Part shown: piece after piece, positions 21,813 to 31,203 of the stretch | Position numbering within the stretch: the stretch's first letter is position 1 | Layout of the letters: each line of letters starts with the position of its first letter | Source: Enterococcus sp. | GTDB taxonomy: Bacteria; Bacillota; Bacilli; Lactobacillales; Enterococcaceae | Length of the DNA stretch: 60,641 bases | NCBI RefSeq assembly: GCF_022711995.1 | Contig: NZ_JALAHI010000075.1 | Location: 1 to 60,641 of the forward strand | Direction of reading: 5' to 3' | Notes under the pieces: generated by a model | Database searches by the model: none | Told to the model about the DNA's origin: nothing | The model's input: the letters and a program-made list of their open reading frames with translations, nothing else | Made by a program: the position numbers and the translations under genes

Positions 21813-24458
21813 TTATTTTGCTTCATACCACGTTTTGCCCCAGTTACTATCCGTCAACAATGGCACCTGCAGCGAGACCGCATTTTCCATGACTTCTTTG
21901 ACAAGGGCATCTAACCGTTCCAACTCATCTTCTGGTACTTCGAAGACAAGTTCATCGTGGACTTGTAAAAGCATCGTTGCTTGTAATTTTTCTTCTTTTA
22001 GGCGACGATCCAAATCGATCATGGCAATTTTCAAAATATCTGCGGCACTGCCTTGAATCGGTGTATTGATCGCTGTGCGTTCCGCGAATGTCCGCAAGTT
22101 AAAGTTGCGGGAATTGATCTCTGGCAAGTAGCGACGGCGATGATACAATGTTTCCACATAGCCTTTGTCTTTGGCTTCACGGACGACTTCTTCCATATAG
22201 GTCTTGACGCCTGGATACTTTTCAAAGTAGGTATCGATGTATTGTTGTGCCGCTTTACGAGTGATTCCCAAGTTTTGAGAGAGCCCATAATCAGAAATCC
22301 CATAAACGATCCCAAAGTTGACCGCTTTGGCTTGACGACGCATATTTGGCGTTACTTCTTCAGGACTGGAAATTCCAAAGACCCGCATAGCAGTACTTGA
22401 ATGAATATCTTGTCCTTCCACAAAGGCGTCTTTTAAATGATCGTCATTCGAAATATGAGCCAAAACCCGCAGCTCAATTTGAGAATAGTCCGAAGAATAA
22501 ATAACCCAATTTTTGTCTCGTGGTACAAAGGCTTCGCGAATTTTCCGGCCTTCTTCTAAGCGAATAGGGATATTTTGCAGATTTGGATCAACCGAGCTTA
22601 AACGACCGGTTTGCGTTAAGGTCTGCACGTAACGGGTATGGACTTTGCCATCTCCTTGAATCACTTTAAGCAGTCCTTCCACATAGGTGGATTGGATTTT
22701 GGCAATTTGACGATAAACCAAAATATCTTCAACAATCGGTGCCTGTTCCTTCAACTGTTCTAAAACATCCACTGCCGTTGAATAGCCAGTCTTAGTTTTC
22801 TTGATCACTGGCAGCCCCATTTTTTCAAATAAAATCACGCCTAATTGTTTTGGCGAATTTAAATTGAACTCTTCGCCAGCTTCTTGATAAATCTTTTGTT
22901 CGATTTCATGCAAACGTTCTGCAAACTCGCCCTTCATCTGATGCAAACGAGAAGCGTCCACGCGAATCCCAGTGATTTCCATCTCTGCTAAAATTTTTGA
23001 TAATGGCAATTCCATATCGGTAAAGAGGGCAGTCTGATTTTTCTCTGCTAGCTCTTTCGCCAAACGGACAGAAAGATAGTTGATCGCCGCAACTTTTCGA
23101 GCTAAATGAGCGAAGAAGACTTCTTCATCTGCCGGTAGTCCACGTTTCGCCCCTTTGCCATAGATAGCTTCGTCTGACTGAATCGCATCAAACTCATAAT
23201 GTTTGGCAACACCTGCAATATCATTATTCGAATCATTGGTATCCAGCAAGTAAGCAGCTAATAAGGTATCAAAAACAATCCCTTGAGGGGCTGTTGCATA
23301 ACGGTTCAACGCCACATACGTCCGTTTTGCATCATAAACCTTCTTTTGGGAAGAGGAACTTTTCAGCCAAGCAATAAAATGTTCATTTTCAAAAAGATCA
23401 TCTTGATTGGTCACATAAATTTTATGTTGATTGCCCCAAGCAACGCCGACAATATCTTCTAAATGATAATTATCCCCGAGCATTTCAACATAAAGTGCCA
23501 TATCTTCAGTAAACATTTCGGGTGTCACTTCTGTCACGACATCAAAAAGAATGTCTTCCATTTCTTCCGGATCTGCCACTACGTTTAATTTTTCCAAGAA
23601 TGAATTGAAGTTCATTTCTTGATAGAAAGGAATCAATTTATTCAAATCTTTTCCTTCGTACTTCAATGAATCAATGGCTACCTCCACTGGCGCATCTACA
23701 TCAATCGTTGCCAATTTTTTTGACAAGAAAGCAGTCTCTTTATCATTGAGCAAGTTTTCTTTCATCTTGCTAGGTTTCATCTCATCGATATGCTCGTAGA
23801 TTCCTTCTACTGAACCATATTCTTTTAACAGCTTGATGGCCGTTTTCTCACCGATTTTTGTCACACCAGGGATATTGTCGGAGGCATCCCCTGCTAACCC
23901 CTTCATGTCAATGATCTGTAATGGCGCTAAACCATCATATTTTTCTGCAACATGTTCGGGCGTATAGCTTTCAATCTCACTAACACCTTTCACCGTAATA
24001 TCAACTTTCACATGATCGGTTGCTAATTGGGTTAGATCGCGATCTCCGGATAGTACCACGACATCAAATAATTCTTTGTCGACTTTATGGGCTAAAGTGC
24101 CAATAATATCATCGGCCTCATAATTGTCCAATTCATAATACTGTACACCTAAAGCGGTGATCAATTCGCGAATATAGGGCATTTGTTCCTTGAATTCGCC
24201 AGGGGTTTTTGATCGTCCACCTTTGTAATCTTCATACATCGCCGTCCGAAAAGTGGTTTTTCCTGCATCAAAAGCAACTAGAACATGAGTTGGCTGTTCT
24301 TTTGCCATCACATTTTCAAACATCGTATGAAAGGCATAAATCGCATTTGTGTGCAGACCATTGTTGTTTTTAAAACGTTCCAATGAGTTGTGCAGTGCAA
24401 AAAACGCACGAAATGCGACACTGTTTCCGTCAACCAGTAATAATTTATTTTTTGTCAT
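21813..24458 (-). CDS. polA: DNA polymerase I
   Basis: This 881-residue polymerase acts in Okazaki fragment maturation and repair synthesis. The 5'-3' exonuclease domain (about 1-290) has the acidic clusters ALLVDGNSVAFRAF, YEADDIIGTLA and DRDLTQLA. The middle 3'-5' exonuclease-like domain (about 300-480) lacks clear DEDD residues and is probably inactive, as in Bacillus. The polymerase domain carries SSDYSQIELRVLAHIS, the O-helix RRQAKAVNFGIVYG and motif C LQVHDELVFEVP. GGTGAGGAG precedes the ATG. It heads polA-mutM-coaE. Confidence 0.97.
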   Translation of the reverse strand: MTKNKLLLVDGNSVAFRAFFALHNSLERFKNNNGLHTNAIYAFHTMFENVMAKEQPTHVLVAFDAGKTTFRTAMYEDYKGGRSKTPGEFKEQMPYIRELITALGVQYYELDNYEADDIIGTLAHKVDKELFDVVVLSGDRDLTQLATDHVKVDITVKGVSEIESYTPEHVAEKYDGLAPLQIIDMKGLAGDASDNIPGVTKIGEKTAIKLLKEYGSVEGIYEHIDEMKPSKMKENLLNDKETAFLSKKLATIDVDAPVEVAIDSLKYEGKDLNKLIPFYQEMNFNSFLEKLNVVADPEEMEDILFDVVTEVTPEMFTEDMALYVEMLGDNYHLEDIVGVAWGNQHKIYVTNQDDLFENEHFIAWLKSSSSQKKVYDAKRTYVALNRYATAPQGIVFDTLLAAYLLDTNDSNNDIAGVAKHYEFDAIQSDEAIYGKGAKRGLPADEEVFFAHLARKVAAINYLSVRLAKELAEKNQTALFTDMELPLSKILAEMEITGIRVDASRLHQMKGEFAERLHEIEQKIYQEAGEEFNLNSPKQLGVILFEKMGLPVIKKTKTGYSTAVDVLEQLKEQAPIVEDILVYRQIAKIQSTYVEGLLKVIQGDGKVHTRYVQTLTQTGRLSSVDPNLQNIPIRLEEGRKIREAFVPRDKNWVIYSSDYSQIELRVLAHISNDDHLKDAFVEGQDIHSSTAMRVFGISSPEEVTPNMRRQAKAVNFGIVYGISDYGLSQNLGITRKAAQQYIDTYFEKYPGVKTYMEEVVREAKDKGYVETLYHRRRYLPEINSRNFNLRTFAERTAINTPIQGSAADILKIAMIDLDRRLKEEKLQATMLLQVHDELVFEVPEDELERLDALVKEVMENAVSLQVPLLTDSNWGKTWYEAK

Positions 24459-24551
24459 TTGAATAACTCCTCACCTCAAAAGTTCTCTCTTATTCTATCA
24501 AAGAAATCCATGAAAAGCGATGGATTGCCTTTGCTCGATTGAGCCAATTGC

Positions 24552-24579
24552 AAAAAAAATGCGAGTTTCCTCGCATTTT
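24552..24579 (-). terminator. Terminator of the BI-1 family gene
   Basis: AATGCGAG gaaa CTCGCATT is followed on the minus strand by a run of eight T. Confidence 0.85.
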
Positions 24580-24583
24580 CTCA

Positions 24584-25267
24584 TTAGTTGTTTTTACCAA
24601 AGATTCGTAAAATCGCTAAGAACAAGTTGATAAAGTCAAGGTACAACTGCAATGCCATGAAGACAGCCATTCCTGTATTTGCTTGACCATTCGATGCTTG
24701 GTATAAATTGCGAATCTGTTGGTTGTCATAGGCGGTGATTCCCATAAAGACAAACACCGTGACGATCGATAGGAAAAAGTCAACTGGCTGACTACGTAAA
24801 ATAAATACGTTCAGCAAAGTCGAAATGATGATCCCGATCAATATGCCGTAGCCGATTCGGCCCACAACACTTAAATCTCGCTTCGTCATGATACCAAATG
24901 CTGACATTACACCAAAGGTAATCGCTGCGGAAACAAACGCACCTGCGATTGATCCAAATTCGTAATACATTAGGGTAACTGACAACGTCACTCCATTTAA
25001 TAGGGAGTAAACCAGATACCCTGCTATGGTCAGCGAAGGATTCTTTTGTGCTTTTGCACCTAATACCAAGACCAAAATGATTTGAAGGATCCATAATCCC
25101 GTAAAGCCTAATGGAAAACTATTGATAAAATTCAATGTCTGCTGTGCAAATACCTGTCCGAAAAAGTAGGCAGATACTGCGCTGATTCCTAGTCCAACTG
25201 CAAAAAACAGATAGACCTTAGAATAAAAACGATTGAGCCCTTGCGCATTAACAATTTCAGTGTTCAT
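24584..25267 (-). CDS. BAX inhibitor-1/YccA family membrane protein
   Basis: This 227-residue protein has seven hydrophobic segments and the family motifs VYLFFAVGLGISAVSAYFFG at the N-terminus and GITAYDNQQIRNLY near residue 170. The closing helix contains LYLDFINLFLAILRIFG, with the conserved Asp of the pH-sensing pair. Bacterial relatives such as YetJ are pH-sensitive calcium-leak channels. I start at ATG 25267; a GTG three codons earlier is in frame but overlaps the AAGGTG ribosome binding site. The start lies inside the end of the MaoC-like gene (11-nt overlap). Confidence 0.9.
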   Translation of the reverse strand: MNTEIVNAQGLNRFYSKVYLFFAVGLGISAVSAYFFGQVFAQQTLNFINSFPLGFTGLWILQIILVLVLGAKAQKNPSLTIAGYLVYSLLNGVTLSVTLMYYEFGSIAGAFVSAAITFGVMSAFGIMTKRDLSVVGRIGYGILIGIIISTLLNVFILRSQPVDFFLSIVTVFVFMGITAYDNQQIRNLYQASNGQANTGMAVFMALQLYLDFINLFLAILRIFGKNN

Positions 25268-25724
25268 TTTCTTCACCTTCTTCTATAATATTTGGAGGTT
25301 GGACCATCACCACAGCATCCAACACACGATCTTCCTGTGTATTGACCGCTTCAACTGAGATCGTCACAACGTCTTTCATTTTATCAACTTTGATCACTTC
25401 AAAATCGAAGGTCAATGTTTCATAATGAAAAACGGGTTCAATAAAGTTCACCGAAAAATTCACCACATGAGAACCTGGTCCTGGCAAATGTTTAGAAATC
25501 GCACTTGTAATGATTCCCATCAACATCACCGATGGCACGATCGGCCGTTGGTATTCTGTCTTCTGGGTATAGTCATGCTGAATATAAAGCGGATTGGCAT
25601 CATTTGTCAAACCAAGATACAGCAAAAGCTGACTGTCTTCGATCGATTCTGTTAAAGATAACGAATCGCCTTCCTCGATTTCATCAATCGTCTTACCTAA
25701 TTTTCGCGGTTTACCTATGTTCAA
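25257..25724 (-). CDS. MaoC-like hot-dog domain protein
   Basis: This 155-residue single-domain hot-dog protein has LGLTNDANPLYIQHDY, equivalent to the catalytic Asp/His region of (R)-specific enoyl-CoA hydratases. IVPSVMLMGIITSAISKHLPGPG and VNFSVNFIEPVFHYETL follow across residues 59-106. The family hydrates or binds acyl thioesters; the substrate is unknown. The start appears to be TTG 25724: GGAGGA lies 7 nt upstream, whereas an earlier in-frame TTG at 25739 overlaps that site. A promoter with TTGCAC and an extended TGATAAAAT lies upstream (25791-25764). Confidence 0.85.
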   Translation of the reverse strand: MNIGKPRKLGKTIDEIEEGDSLSLTESIEDSQLLLYLGLTNDANPLYIQHDYTQKTEYQRPIVPSVMLMGIITSAISKHLPGPGSHVVNFSVNFIEPVFHYETLTFDFEVIKVDKMKDVVTISVEAVNTQEDRVLDAVVMVQPPNIIEEGEENEH

Positions 25725-25763
25725 ATTTATTTCCTCCAAAATGAATAATTTTATTCTGATTTC

Positions 25764-25791
25764 ATTTTATCAGATGCGGACAAAAGTGCAA
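25764..25791 (-). promoter_or_regulatory. Promoter of the MaoC-BI-1 pair
   Basis: Minus-strand TTGCAC (25791-25786) and TAAAAT (25769-25764) are 16 nt apart, with TGA before the -10 (extended). Confidence 0.55.
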
Positions 25792-25992
25792 GTTCGCGAT
25801 GCCCAGTTAGTAAAAAAATAAAAAACAAAGCGTTGACAGGTATCAACTCACCCCAAGCAGTGGAAATCACAAGACAGCTTATTAGAGCTGTTGAGATTAC
25901 AAGGGAAAATTACGTCTAACCATCATTTTCCCCAAACATCTTTTGTCATTGCTTTGGTGATTCAATTTATGTCATCGCTTCGTTTCCAAGTG

Positions 25993-27327
25993 TTATAAAA
26001 CGTTTCGCGTAGTGTTACTTAAAAGTTTTTCATACGCCAACTCAAATTTTTGAACATCTCCGGCACCCATGAAAATAATCACAGCATTCTCATGGTCTAG
26101 TAATGGTGAGACGTTCTCTTCTTTAATGACTTGTCCGCCTTTTTGAATCTTGTTGCCTAAGTCTTCAATTTTTACATCGCCACGGGCTTCCCGGGCAGAG
26201 CCGAAAATGTCGCATAGATACACATTGTCTGCTAAATCTAATGCTTCCGCAAATTCATCCATCAATGCAATCGTCCGAGTAAAGGTATGGGGCTGAAAGA
26301 CAGCAATAATCTCTTTTTCCGGATATTTTTGACGAGCGCCATCAATCGTTGCTCTGATTTCAGCTGGATGATGAGCGTAGTCGTCAACGATGGTCATATC
26401 TGCGACTTTCTTTTCGCTGAAACGTCGTTTAACACCAGGAAATGACAACATTTCTTCTGCAACTTCTGCCATATCCAAGCCTTCTTTGTATGCGACAGCG
26501 ATCACACCTAATGCGTTATTGATATTGTGTTGACCAAATGCCGGCAAAACGAAATGACCGACATTTTCATTGTGAATAAACACATCAAATTCAGAACCTG
26601 TCGTGGTCCGTTGGATATTTTTTGCTTGCACATCGTCATCATCATTTACGCCATAGTAATAGATGGGAACATCGGCTTCCAATTTTCTCAAATAAGCGTC
26701 ATCTCCAAACGCAAAGATTCCTTTTTTGACTTGTTTAGCCATCGATTGAAACGCTGAGAAAACATCGTCGATCGATTGATAATAATCGGGATGGTCAAAG
26801 TCGATATTCGTCATAATCGCATAGTCAGGTGAATAAGCTAAAAAGTGACGACGGTACTCACAGGCTTCAAAGGAAAAGAACTCTGCATTGGGGTCTCCAT
26901 GCCCCGTTCCATCCCCAATCAGAAAACTAGTTGGACGGACACCGCTCAATACATGGGACAATAATCCAGTCGTGCTGGTTTTTCCATGGGAGCCAGTGAC
27001 TGCAATACTTGTGTAAGGTTGAATGAATTTACCAATAAAATCGTGGTAACGCGTAATTTCTAACCCTAATTCTTTGGCACGAACAATTTCTTCGTGGGTA
27101 TCTGGAAAAGCATTTCCTTGAATGATCACCATTTCTGGTTGAATATTTTCTTTATTGAAAGGTAACAATGTGATGCCAGCTTTTTCTAAATCACGCTGGG
27201 TAAAGAAATACTCTTCCACATCTGAACCTTGTACATGATAGCCCTTTTCATGCAGAACCAAAGCCAATGAACTCATGCCGGAACCTTTGATTCCAACAAA
27301 ATGATATACTTTGTCTTGATTTTCCAT
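25993..27327 (-). CDS. murC: UDP-N-acetylmuramate--L-alanine ligase
   Basis: This 444-residue cytoplasmic ligase adds L-alanine to UDP-MurNAc, the first amino acid step of peptidoglycan stem-peptide synthesis. The N-terminal domain opens [20 protein letters not shown]. The central ATP loop is [14 protein letters not shown] near residue 110. The substrate region [17 protein letters not shown] and the C-terminal [14 protein letters not shown] follow. The length is typical. It stands alone with its own promoter (TTGCTA, 17 nt, GATAAT at 27434-27406) inside the end of the preceding transcription unit. Confidence 0.97.
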   Translation of the reverse strand: MENQDKVYHFVGIKGSGMSSLALVLHEKGYHVQGSDVEEYFFTQRDLEKAGITLLPFNKENIQPEMVIIQGNAFPDTHEEIVRAKELGLEITRYHDFIGKFIQPYTSIAVTGSHGKTSTTGLLSHVLSGVRPTSFLIGDGTGHGDPNAEFFSFEACEYRRHFLAYSPDYAIMTNIDFDHPDYYQSIDDVFSAFQSMAKQVKKGIFAFGDDAYLRKLEADVPIYYYGVNDDDDVQAKNIQRTTTGSEFDVFIHNENVGHFVLPAFGQHNINNALGVIAVAYKEGLDMAEVAEEMLSFPGVKRRFSEKKVADMTIVDDYAHHPAEIRATIDGARQKYPEKEIIAVFQPHTFTRTIALMDEFAEALDLADNVYLCDIFGSAREARGDVKIEDLGNKIQKGGQVIKEENVSPLLDHENAVIIFMGAGDVQKFELAYEKLLSNTTRNVL

Positions 27328-27360
27328 TTTATAAAATCCTCTTTTCTCAAGTTCACATTA

Positions 27361-27380
27361 CAATAAACGCATGTTTATTG
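27361..27380. repeat. Perfect palindrome in the murC leader
   Basis: CAATAAAC GCAT GTTTATTG is a perfect 8-bp-arm palindrome between the murC promoter and start codon. It has no T run, so an operator or mRNA hairpin is more likely than a terminator. Confidence 0.45.
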
Positions 27381-27405
27381 CGTTTAGATTTGTTGCACGT
27401 CCTAC

Positions 27406-27434
27406 ATTATCATACAAAACGAAAAAAATAGCAA
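27406..27434 (-). promoter_or_regulatory. Probable murC promoter
   Basis: Minus-strand TTGCTA (27434-27429) and GATAAT (27411-27406) are separated by 17 nt, about 80 nt before the murC start. Confidence 0.5.
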
Positions 27435-27475
27435 CGAGTTTTGTTTTTGGGCTTGACATTTTGCTCAATTCGCTA
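27419..27475 (-). terminator. Possible terminator of tex-sprT
   Basis: On the minus strand AAATAGC near the sprT stop pairs with GCTATTT, with an interrupted inner stem (AA/TT, GAG/CTC), and is followed by TTTTTT. The loop is long, so this is moderate evidence. It overlaps the murC -35 box. Confidence 0.45.
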
Positions 27476-27905
27476 TTTCCTTCAACAGACCACGACACTT
27501 TCCACAGCCGTAACGTTTAACGTTCAGCCGTCTCGTTCGCTTGATCACGGCTCCACATTGTTGACACTGGTACTGATGCTTCACATTTTTCATCATGCTT
27601 GGTGCATAACGGAGGCCACCAGTAGCTGCTAACAGTGCTTTGAACTCTGGGTCTCGATGTTGGTATCCTTTGCCAGCTAGATGCAGATGGTAGTGACACA
27701 ACTCGTGTTTGATGATCTTAATGAATGTCTCACTACCATATTCGGTCAGTAAGTATGGATTGAAATCTAAATGGTGATCCTTTAAGTGATAACGTCCGCC
27801 AGTGGTTTTGAGCCGCCCATTGAAATACGCTTCATGCTGAAACGGTTTGCCAAAGGATTCAAGTGAAATTTTTTCAACGAGTTGCTGCAATTCGCTGTTC
27901 GTCAT
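27465..27905 (-). CDS. SprT-like zinc metalloprotease-family protein
   Basis: This 146-residue protein has the SprT fold: N-terminal helices, the zinc motif HELCHYHLH near residue 67, and a C-terminal zinc ribbon CQQC...CGKC (residues about 114-137). Relatives in eukaryotes (SPRTN) digest DNA-protein crosslinks; the bacterial role is not established. The start overlaps the tex stop by 4 nt (ATGA), so translation is coupled. The same tex-sprT order occurs in other Firmicutes. Confidence 0.9.
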   Translation of the reverse strand: MTNSELQQLVEKISLESFGKPFQHEAYFNGRLKTTGGRYHLKDHHLDFNPYLLTEYGSETFIKIIKHELCHYHLHLAGKGYQHRDPEFKALLAATGGLRYAPSMMKNVKHQYQCQQCGAVIKRTRRLNVKRYGCGKCRGLLKEIAN

Positions 27906-30085
27906 TTTCCTTGTGTCGGATCAACCATTGTTAGGCTGATACGCCCCTTTGCTGTATCGACTTGCTCGATCCATACTGTCACGATATCCCCTACTGCTAC
28001 GACATCTTTCGGATGTTTGACAAAACTGCGGCTTAATTTGGATAGATGGACCAACCCGTCTTGCTTGACCCCAATATCAACAAACGCACCAAAGTCGATC
28101 ACATTTCGCACAGTTCCCATTAATTCCATACCGGGTTTAAGGTCATCCATACTTAAAACATCTTTACGCAACAAAGGTGCCGGCATCTCATCCCGCATAT
28201 CTCTTTCCGGCTGCATCAAAGATTTCAAAATATCCGTAATCGTTTCTTTCCCGATTGAGAGCTGCTGTGCGAGATCAGCAACATCTAATTGCGCTAATTT
28301 TTCTTTGACTTCTGTTGTTTCCGTTCCTAGTTGCGCTAACTTGACTCCTGCGACTGCTAAAATTTCTTTGGCTGCCCCATAGCTTTCCGGATGGATTCCC
28401 GTATTATCTAAAATGTTCTTCCCACCAGGGATCCGTAAAAAGCCGATCGCTTGTTCATAAGCTTTTGGTCCTAAGCGAGGGACTTTCTTTAATTGGCTCC
28501 GTTGTGTAAAGCTGCCATTTTCTTCTCTAAAAGCAACGATATTTTGTGCAGTCGTCTTGTTCAATCCTGAAACATGCTGCAAAAGTTGCGGACTTGCTGT
28601 GTTTACATCGACCCCTACTTGGTTGACGGCAGTTTCCACCACGAAATCAAGTTGTTCACTCAATCGTTTTTGTGAAACATCATGCTGGTATTGCCCCACT
28701 CCTACGGATTGAGGATCGATTTTGACTAGTTCTGCTAACGGATCCTGAAGACGGCGGCCGATACTGATGGCACTGCGCTCTTCCACTTGCAGCTCGGGGA
28801 ATTCTTGTCGAGCGATTGTGCTAGCTGAATACACGGAAGCACCGGCTTCATTCACAATCACATAAAATGCTTCGTGATCGATTTGTTTTAGCTGTTCTGC
28901 GACGAATTGTTCAGATTCACGGCTGGCTGTACCATTCCCAATCGCGATCATCTGAACACCGTACCGATTGATCAAGCGTTGCAATGCAGGACCAGCGGCT
29001 TGCCGTTTATTCATTGGTGCTGGCTTATGAGGATAAATGACCTCAATGGCTAATACTTTCCCAGTCTCATCAATCACCGCTAATTTACAGCCTGTCCGGT
29101 AAGCAGGGTCAAAGCCTAAAACGATTTTTCCTTTCAGTGGTGGCTGCAGCAAAAGATTTCGCAAGTTTTCGCCAAAAATAGCAATGGCTTGCTCATCTGC
29201 TTTCTCGGTTAGTTCATTACGGATCTCTCGTTCGATGGCTGGCGCAATAAATCGTTTGTAAGCATCAAGATACGCTTCACGAACAAATGGCGCTGCTGGA
29301 GAATTTGTGTGCTTAATGAGTTGCCGTTCAAAATAATCAGTGATCTTTGCTTCATCTACCACTAAGGTAACCTTCAGGACCTCTTCTTTTTCGCCGCGGT
29401 TGGTAGCTAAAATCCGATGGGAAACCATTTTGCTGATGGGATGCTGAAAATCATAATACATTTCATAGACACCTTTTTCATCCTTTTCAGCATCACGGAG
29501 TGTACTCGTATAAGTTCCTTTATTGGCAAAGTAGCTTCTGATCCATGAGCGATACTTAGGCTCGTCACCGATCGTTTCCGCAAGGATCTCATGAGCTCCT
29601 TGAAGAGCAGACTCTGGATCCGGAACCGTTTCATTTAGATATTCTGCTGCTTTGGCATAGACATCTCCTTCAGCTGGAAGAGTAGCTAACCAGTCAGCCA
29701 ATGGTTGTAAGCCATTTTCTTTTGCAATCGTCGCTTTCGTGCGGCGTTTTTGTTTGTAAGGACGGTACAGGTCTTCTATCTGTTGCATTTTTGCAGCTTG
29801 ATGAATCGCTTGTTCTAATTCACTGGTCAATTTCCCCTGCTCATCGATCAATCGAGTCACTTCTTGTTTGCGTTTCTCTAAGTTTTCTAAGTATTGGTAT
29901 CGTTCTTCAATTTCACGAATCTGTACCTCATCTAAACCACTAGTCATTTCTTTGCGGTAGCGAGCGATAAAAGGAACCGTGTTTCCTTCGTGAAGGAGTT
30001 CCAACACTTTCGTGATTTGTCGTTGATTGTAAGACGTGGTCTCTTGCAAGAATAATTGCAAGACGTCATGATTTAATTCTGCCAT
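27902..30085 (-). CDS. Tex-family transcription accessory / RNA-binding protein
   Basis: This 727-residue protein has the Tex architecture: N-terminal helix-turn-helix region, YqgF-like nuclease-fold domain (VLGFDPAYRTGCKLAVID near residue 325), paired helix-hairpin-helix motifs (VNTASPQLLQHVSGL), and a C-terminal S1 RNA-binding domain (GTVRNVIDFGAFVDIGVKQ near residue 650). Tex proteins bind nucleic acids and RNA polymerase and affect toxin expression in some pathogens; the mechanism is unclear. GGTGAGC precedes the ATG weakly. A structured leader with a terminator lies upstream (30140-30300). Confidence 0.93.
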   Translation of the reverse strand: MAELNHDVLQLFLQETTSYNQRQITKVLELLHEGNTVPFIARYRKEMTSGLDEVQIREIEERYQYLENLEKRKQEVTRLIDEQGKLTSELEQAIHQAAKMQQIEDLYRPYKQKRRTKATIAKENGLQPLADWLATLPAEGDVYAKAAEYLNETVPDPESALQGAHEILAETIGDEPKYRSWIRSYFANKGTYTSTLRDAEKDEKGVYEMYYDFQHPISKMVSHRILATNRGEKEEVLKVTLVVDEAKITDYFERQLIKHTNSPAAPFVREAYLDAYKRFIAPAIEREIRNELTEKADEQAIAIFGENLRNLLLQPPLKGKIVLGFDPAYRTGCKLAVIDETGKVLAIEVIYPHKPAPMNKRQAAGPALQRLINRYGVQMIAIGNGTASRESEQFVAEQLKQIDHEAFYVIVNEAGASVYSASTIARQEFPELQVEERSAISIGRRLQDPLAELVKIDPQSVGVGQYQHDVSQKRLSEQLDFVVETAVNQVGVDVNTASPQLLQHVSGLNKTTAQNIVAFREENGSFTQRSQLKKVPRLGPKAYEQAIGFLRIPGGKNILDNTGIHPESYGAAKEILAVAGVKLAQLGTETTEVKEKLAQLDVADLAQQLSIGKETITDILKSLMQPERDMRDEMPAPLLRKDVLSMDDLKPGMELMGTVRNVIDFGAFVDIGVKQDGLVHLSKLSRSFVKHPKDVVAVGDIVTVWIEQVDTAKGRISLTMVDPTQGK

Positions 30086-30139
30086 ATTCGCTCACCTTTC
30101 AATTGTACTCTCTCAAATGTACTCTCCTAAGTTTAACAT

Positions 30140-30166
30140 AAAAAAGACGACCCGGAAAAGAGTCGT
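30140..30166 (-). terminator. Intrinsic terminator upstream of tex
   Basis: ACGAC (30066-type minus strand, at 30166-30162) pairs with GTCGT (30051-30047 equivalent, at 30051+100), i.e. plus-strand ACGAC 30147-30151 with GTCGT 30162-30166, followed on the minus strand by TTTTTT. It lies between the phosphatase gene and tex, so it may end the first or attenuate the second. Confidence 0.65.
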
Positions 30167-30300
30167 AAATGAAACAAATATCACCTGATCTCTGAAGACA
30201 GAGGTGTGTCAGCGGCAAGAAGCCCATACTTCCTTCAGCATTAATGGCATCCGGCGCTGTTAATACTCATTTGTACAAGAATCTTGTCCGTGAAGTCTTT
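30140..30300 (-). ncRNA. Candidate structured leader RNA of tex
   Basis: Reading the minus strand from 30300, several stems appear: ACAAG att CTTGT (30286-30274). CAGCG (30258-30254) with CGCTG (30214-30210) encloses AAGGAAG/CTTCTT. CACCT (30205-30201) with AGGTG (30186-30182) has an inner CTG tctt CAG or CTCTG/CAGAG. Then comes the terminator. About 160 nt of stems ending in a terminator before a long gene is the form of a cis-regulatory RNA. It matches none of the riboswitch consensus sequences I know. Confidence 0.4.
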
Positions 30301-30369
30301 TTCAATTTTTCAGCAGCGAAAGATCTCTTGATCTCCCTTGTATTTTGAGTTTTTTTCAAGAAAAGTTTT

Positions 30370-31104
30370 TTAAAAGTCTGGAACCCAAGGACCGTTCATA
30401 TTCTGATATTCGATATCCTGTAAGATCCCATTCTCATCAAAAATCACCCCATGCACTGAACCACCAAACACTGCACCACCGTCAATACCAATCTTGTTGT
30501 CATGGATCCACAAATCAGTGGTTTCCATATCCCCATGAAGCATCGGTGTGATCGTATGGCCAAAAACGATCGTTTTTCCTGTGTGGTTTTCTCCGGTATG
30601 GAATGGCTCCCGAATCCAAATAAAATCGCGATCTGAAGTATCCTGCCAATGCTTCTTTGTCAAATCAACCCCTGCATGAACAAAAAGATACTTTTGCCAT
30701 TCAAAAGAAAGCGGCCGCGCCAGCAAAAACTCAATTAAGTCTGGATAGCGACTGCGAATCATCAATGCAATTTCAGTTGGTGAATACTCTTCGGTCGCCC
30801 CAGGATGCAAAAGACTTTCCATCGTCTCTTTCCCACCATTACGCACATAAGCTGGATACCAGTCTTCCGGGGCGTTCAAAAATTGCAGAAAATATTCTTC
30901 ATGATTGCCTCGCAAGTAAATCGCTCCAGTTTCTTCTACCAATTGTTTTCCCAATAAAAGACAGTCTTTACTTCTTGGCCCCCGGTCATTCAGGTCGCCA
31001 ATCAGGACTAACTGATGTTGCTGTGGATCGTAATCCAGCAGAAGTTTTTTAAAAAGATCATACATCCCGTGGATATCACTAATGACATATACCATTTTTT
31101 TCAT
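30370..31104 (-). CDS. Serine/threonine or diadenosine-type metallophosphatase
   Basis: This 244-residue calcineurin-like phosphoesterase has the motif set of the PPP/ApaH group: DIHGMYDLF, GDLNDRGPRSKD and YLRGNHEEYFL near the N-terminus, with later His residues in LFVHAGVDL and VFGHTITPM. Two metals would be held by these. Relatives include PrpE (diadenosine tetraphosphatase) and bacterial PPP protein phosphatases; I cannot tell which substrate applies. It has its own promoter (TTGTAA, 17 nt, TATAAT), head to head with that of a small ORF. Confidence 0.85.
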   Translation of the reverse strand: MKKMVYVISDIHGMYDLFKKLLLDYDPQQHQLVLIGDLNDRGPRSKDCLLLGKQLVEETGAIYLRGNHEEYFLQFLNAPEDWYPAYVRNGGKETMESLLHPGATEEYSPTEIALMIRSRYPDLIEFLLARPLSFEWQKYLFVHAGVDLTKKHWQDTSDRDFIWIREPFHTGENHTGKTIVFGHTITPMLHGDMETTDLWIHDNKIGIDGGAVFGGSVHGVIFDENGILQDIEYQNMNGPWVPDF

Positions 31105-31128
31105 TTGGGTTCATTCCCTTCTTTCTTT

Positions 31129-31157
31129 ATTATAAAAAAGCCTAGATGACTTTACAA
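31129..31157 (-). promoter_or_regulatory. Promoter of the metallophosphatase gene
   Basis: Minus-strand TTGTAA (31157-31152) and TATAAT (31134-31129) are separated by 17 nt, 24 nt from the start codon. The -35 overlaps the -35 of the divergent promoter. Confidence 0.7.
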
Positions 31158-31179
31158 CAGTTAGCCCTTTCCTTATAAT
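31151..31179 (+). promoter_or_regulatory. Promoter of the 30-codon ORF
   Basis: TTTACA (31151-31156) and TATAAT (31174-31179) are separated by 17 nt. The -35 hexamers of the two divergent promoters occupy almost the same bases, so polymerase can use only one at a time. Confidence 0.7.
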
Positions 31180-31203
31180 GAAAGCAGTTAAAGGAGCGAG
31201 ACG

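Noticed and set aside
30140-30180. Short ORF read through the tex terminator from GAAGGAAGTATG
   Set aside because: The spacing between GGA and ATG is too short for good initiation, so I do not call a gene; kept only as a remark in the tex leader finding.
30169-30300. TPP riboswitch, suggested by ACCTGATCT on the plus strand
   Set aside because: The other conserved TPP elements (GGGGAG, CTGAGA, GGATAATGCCAGCG order) are missing and tex has no thiamine link.
30169-30300. T-box leader for tex
   Set aside because: No T-box sequence (TGGNACCGCG) or AG-bulge motif is present.
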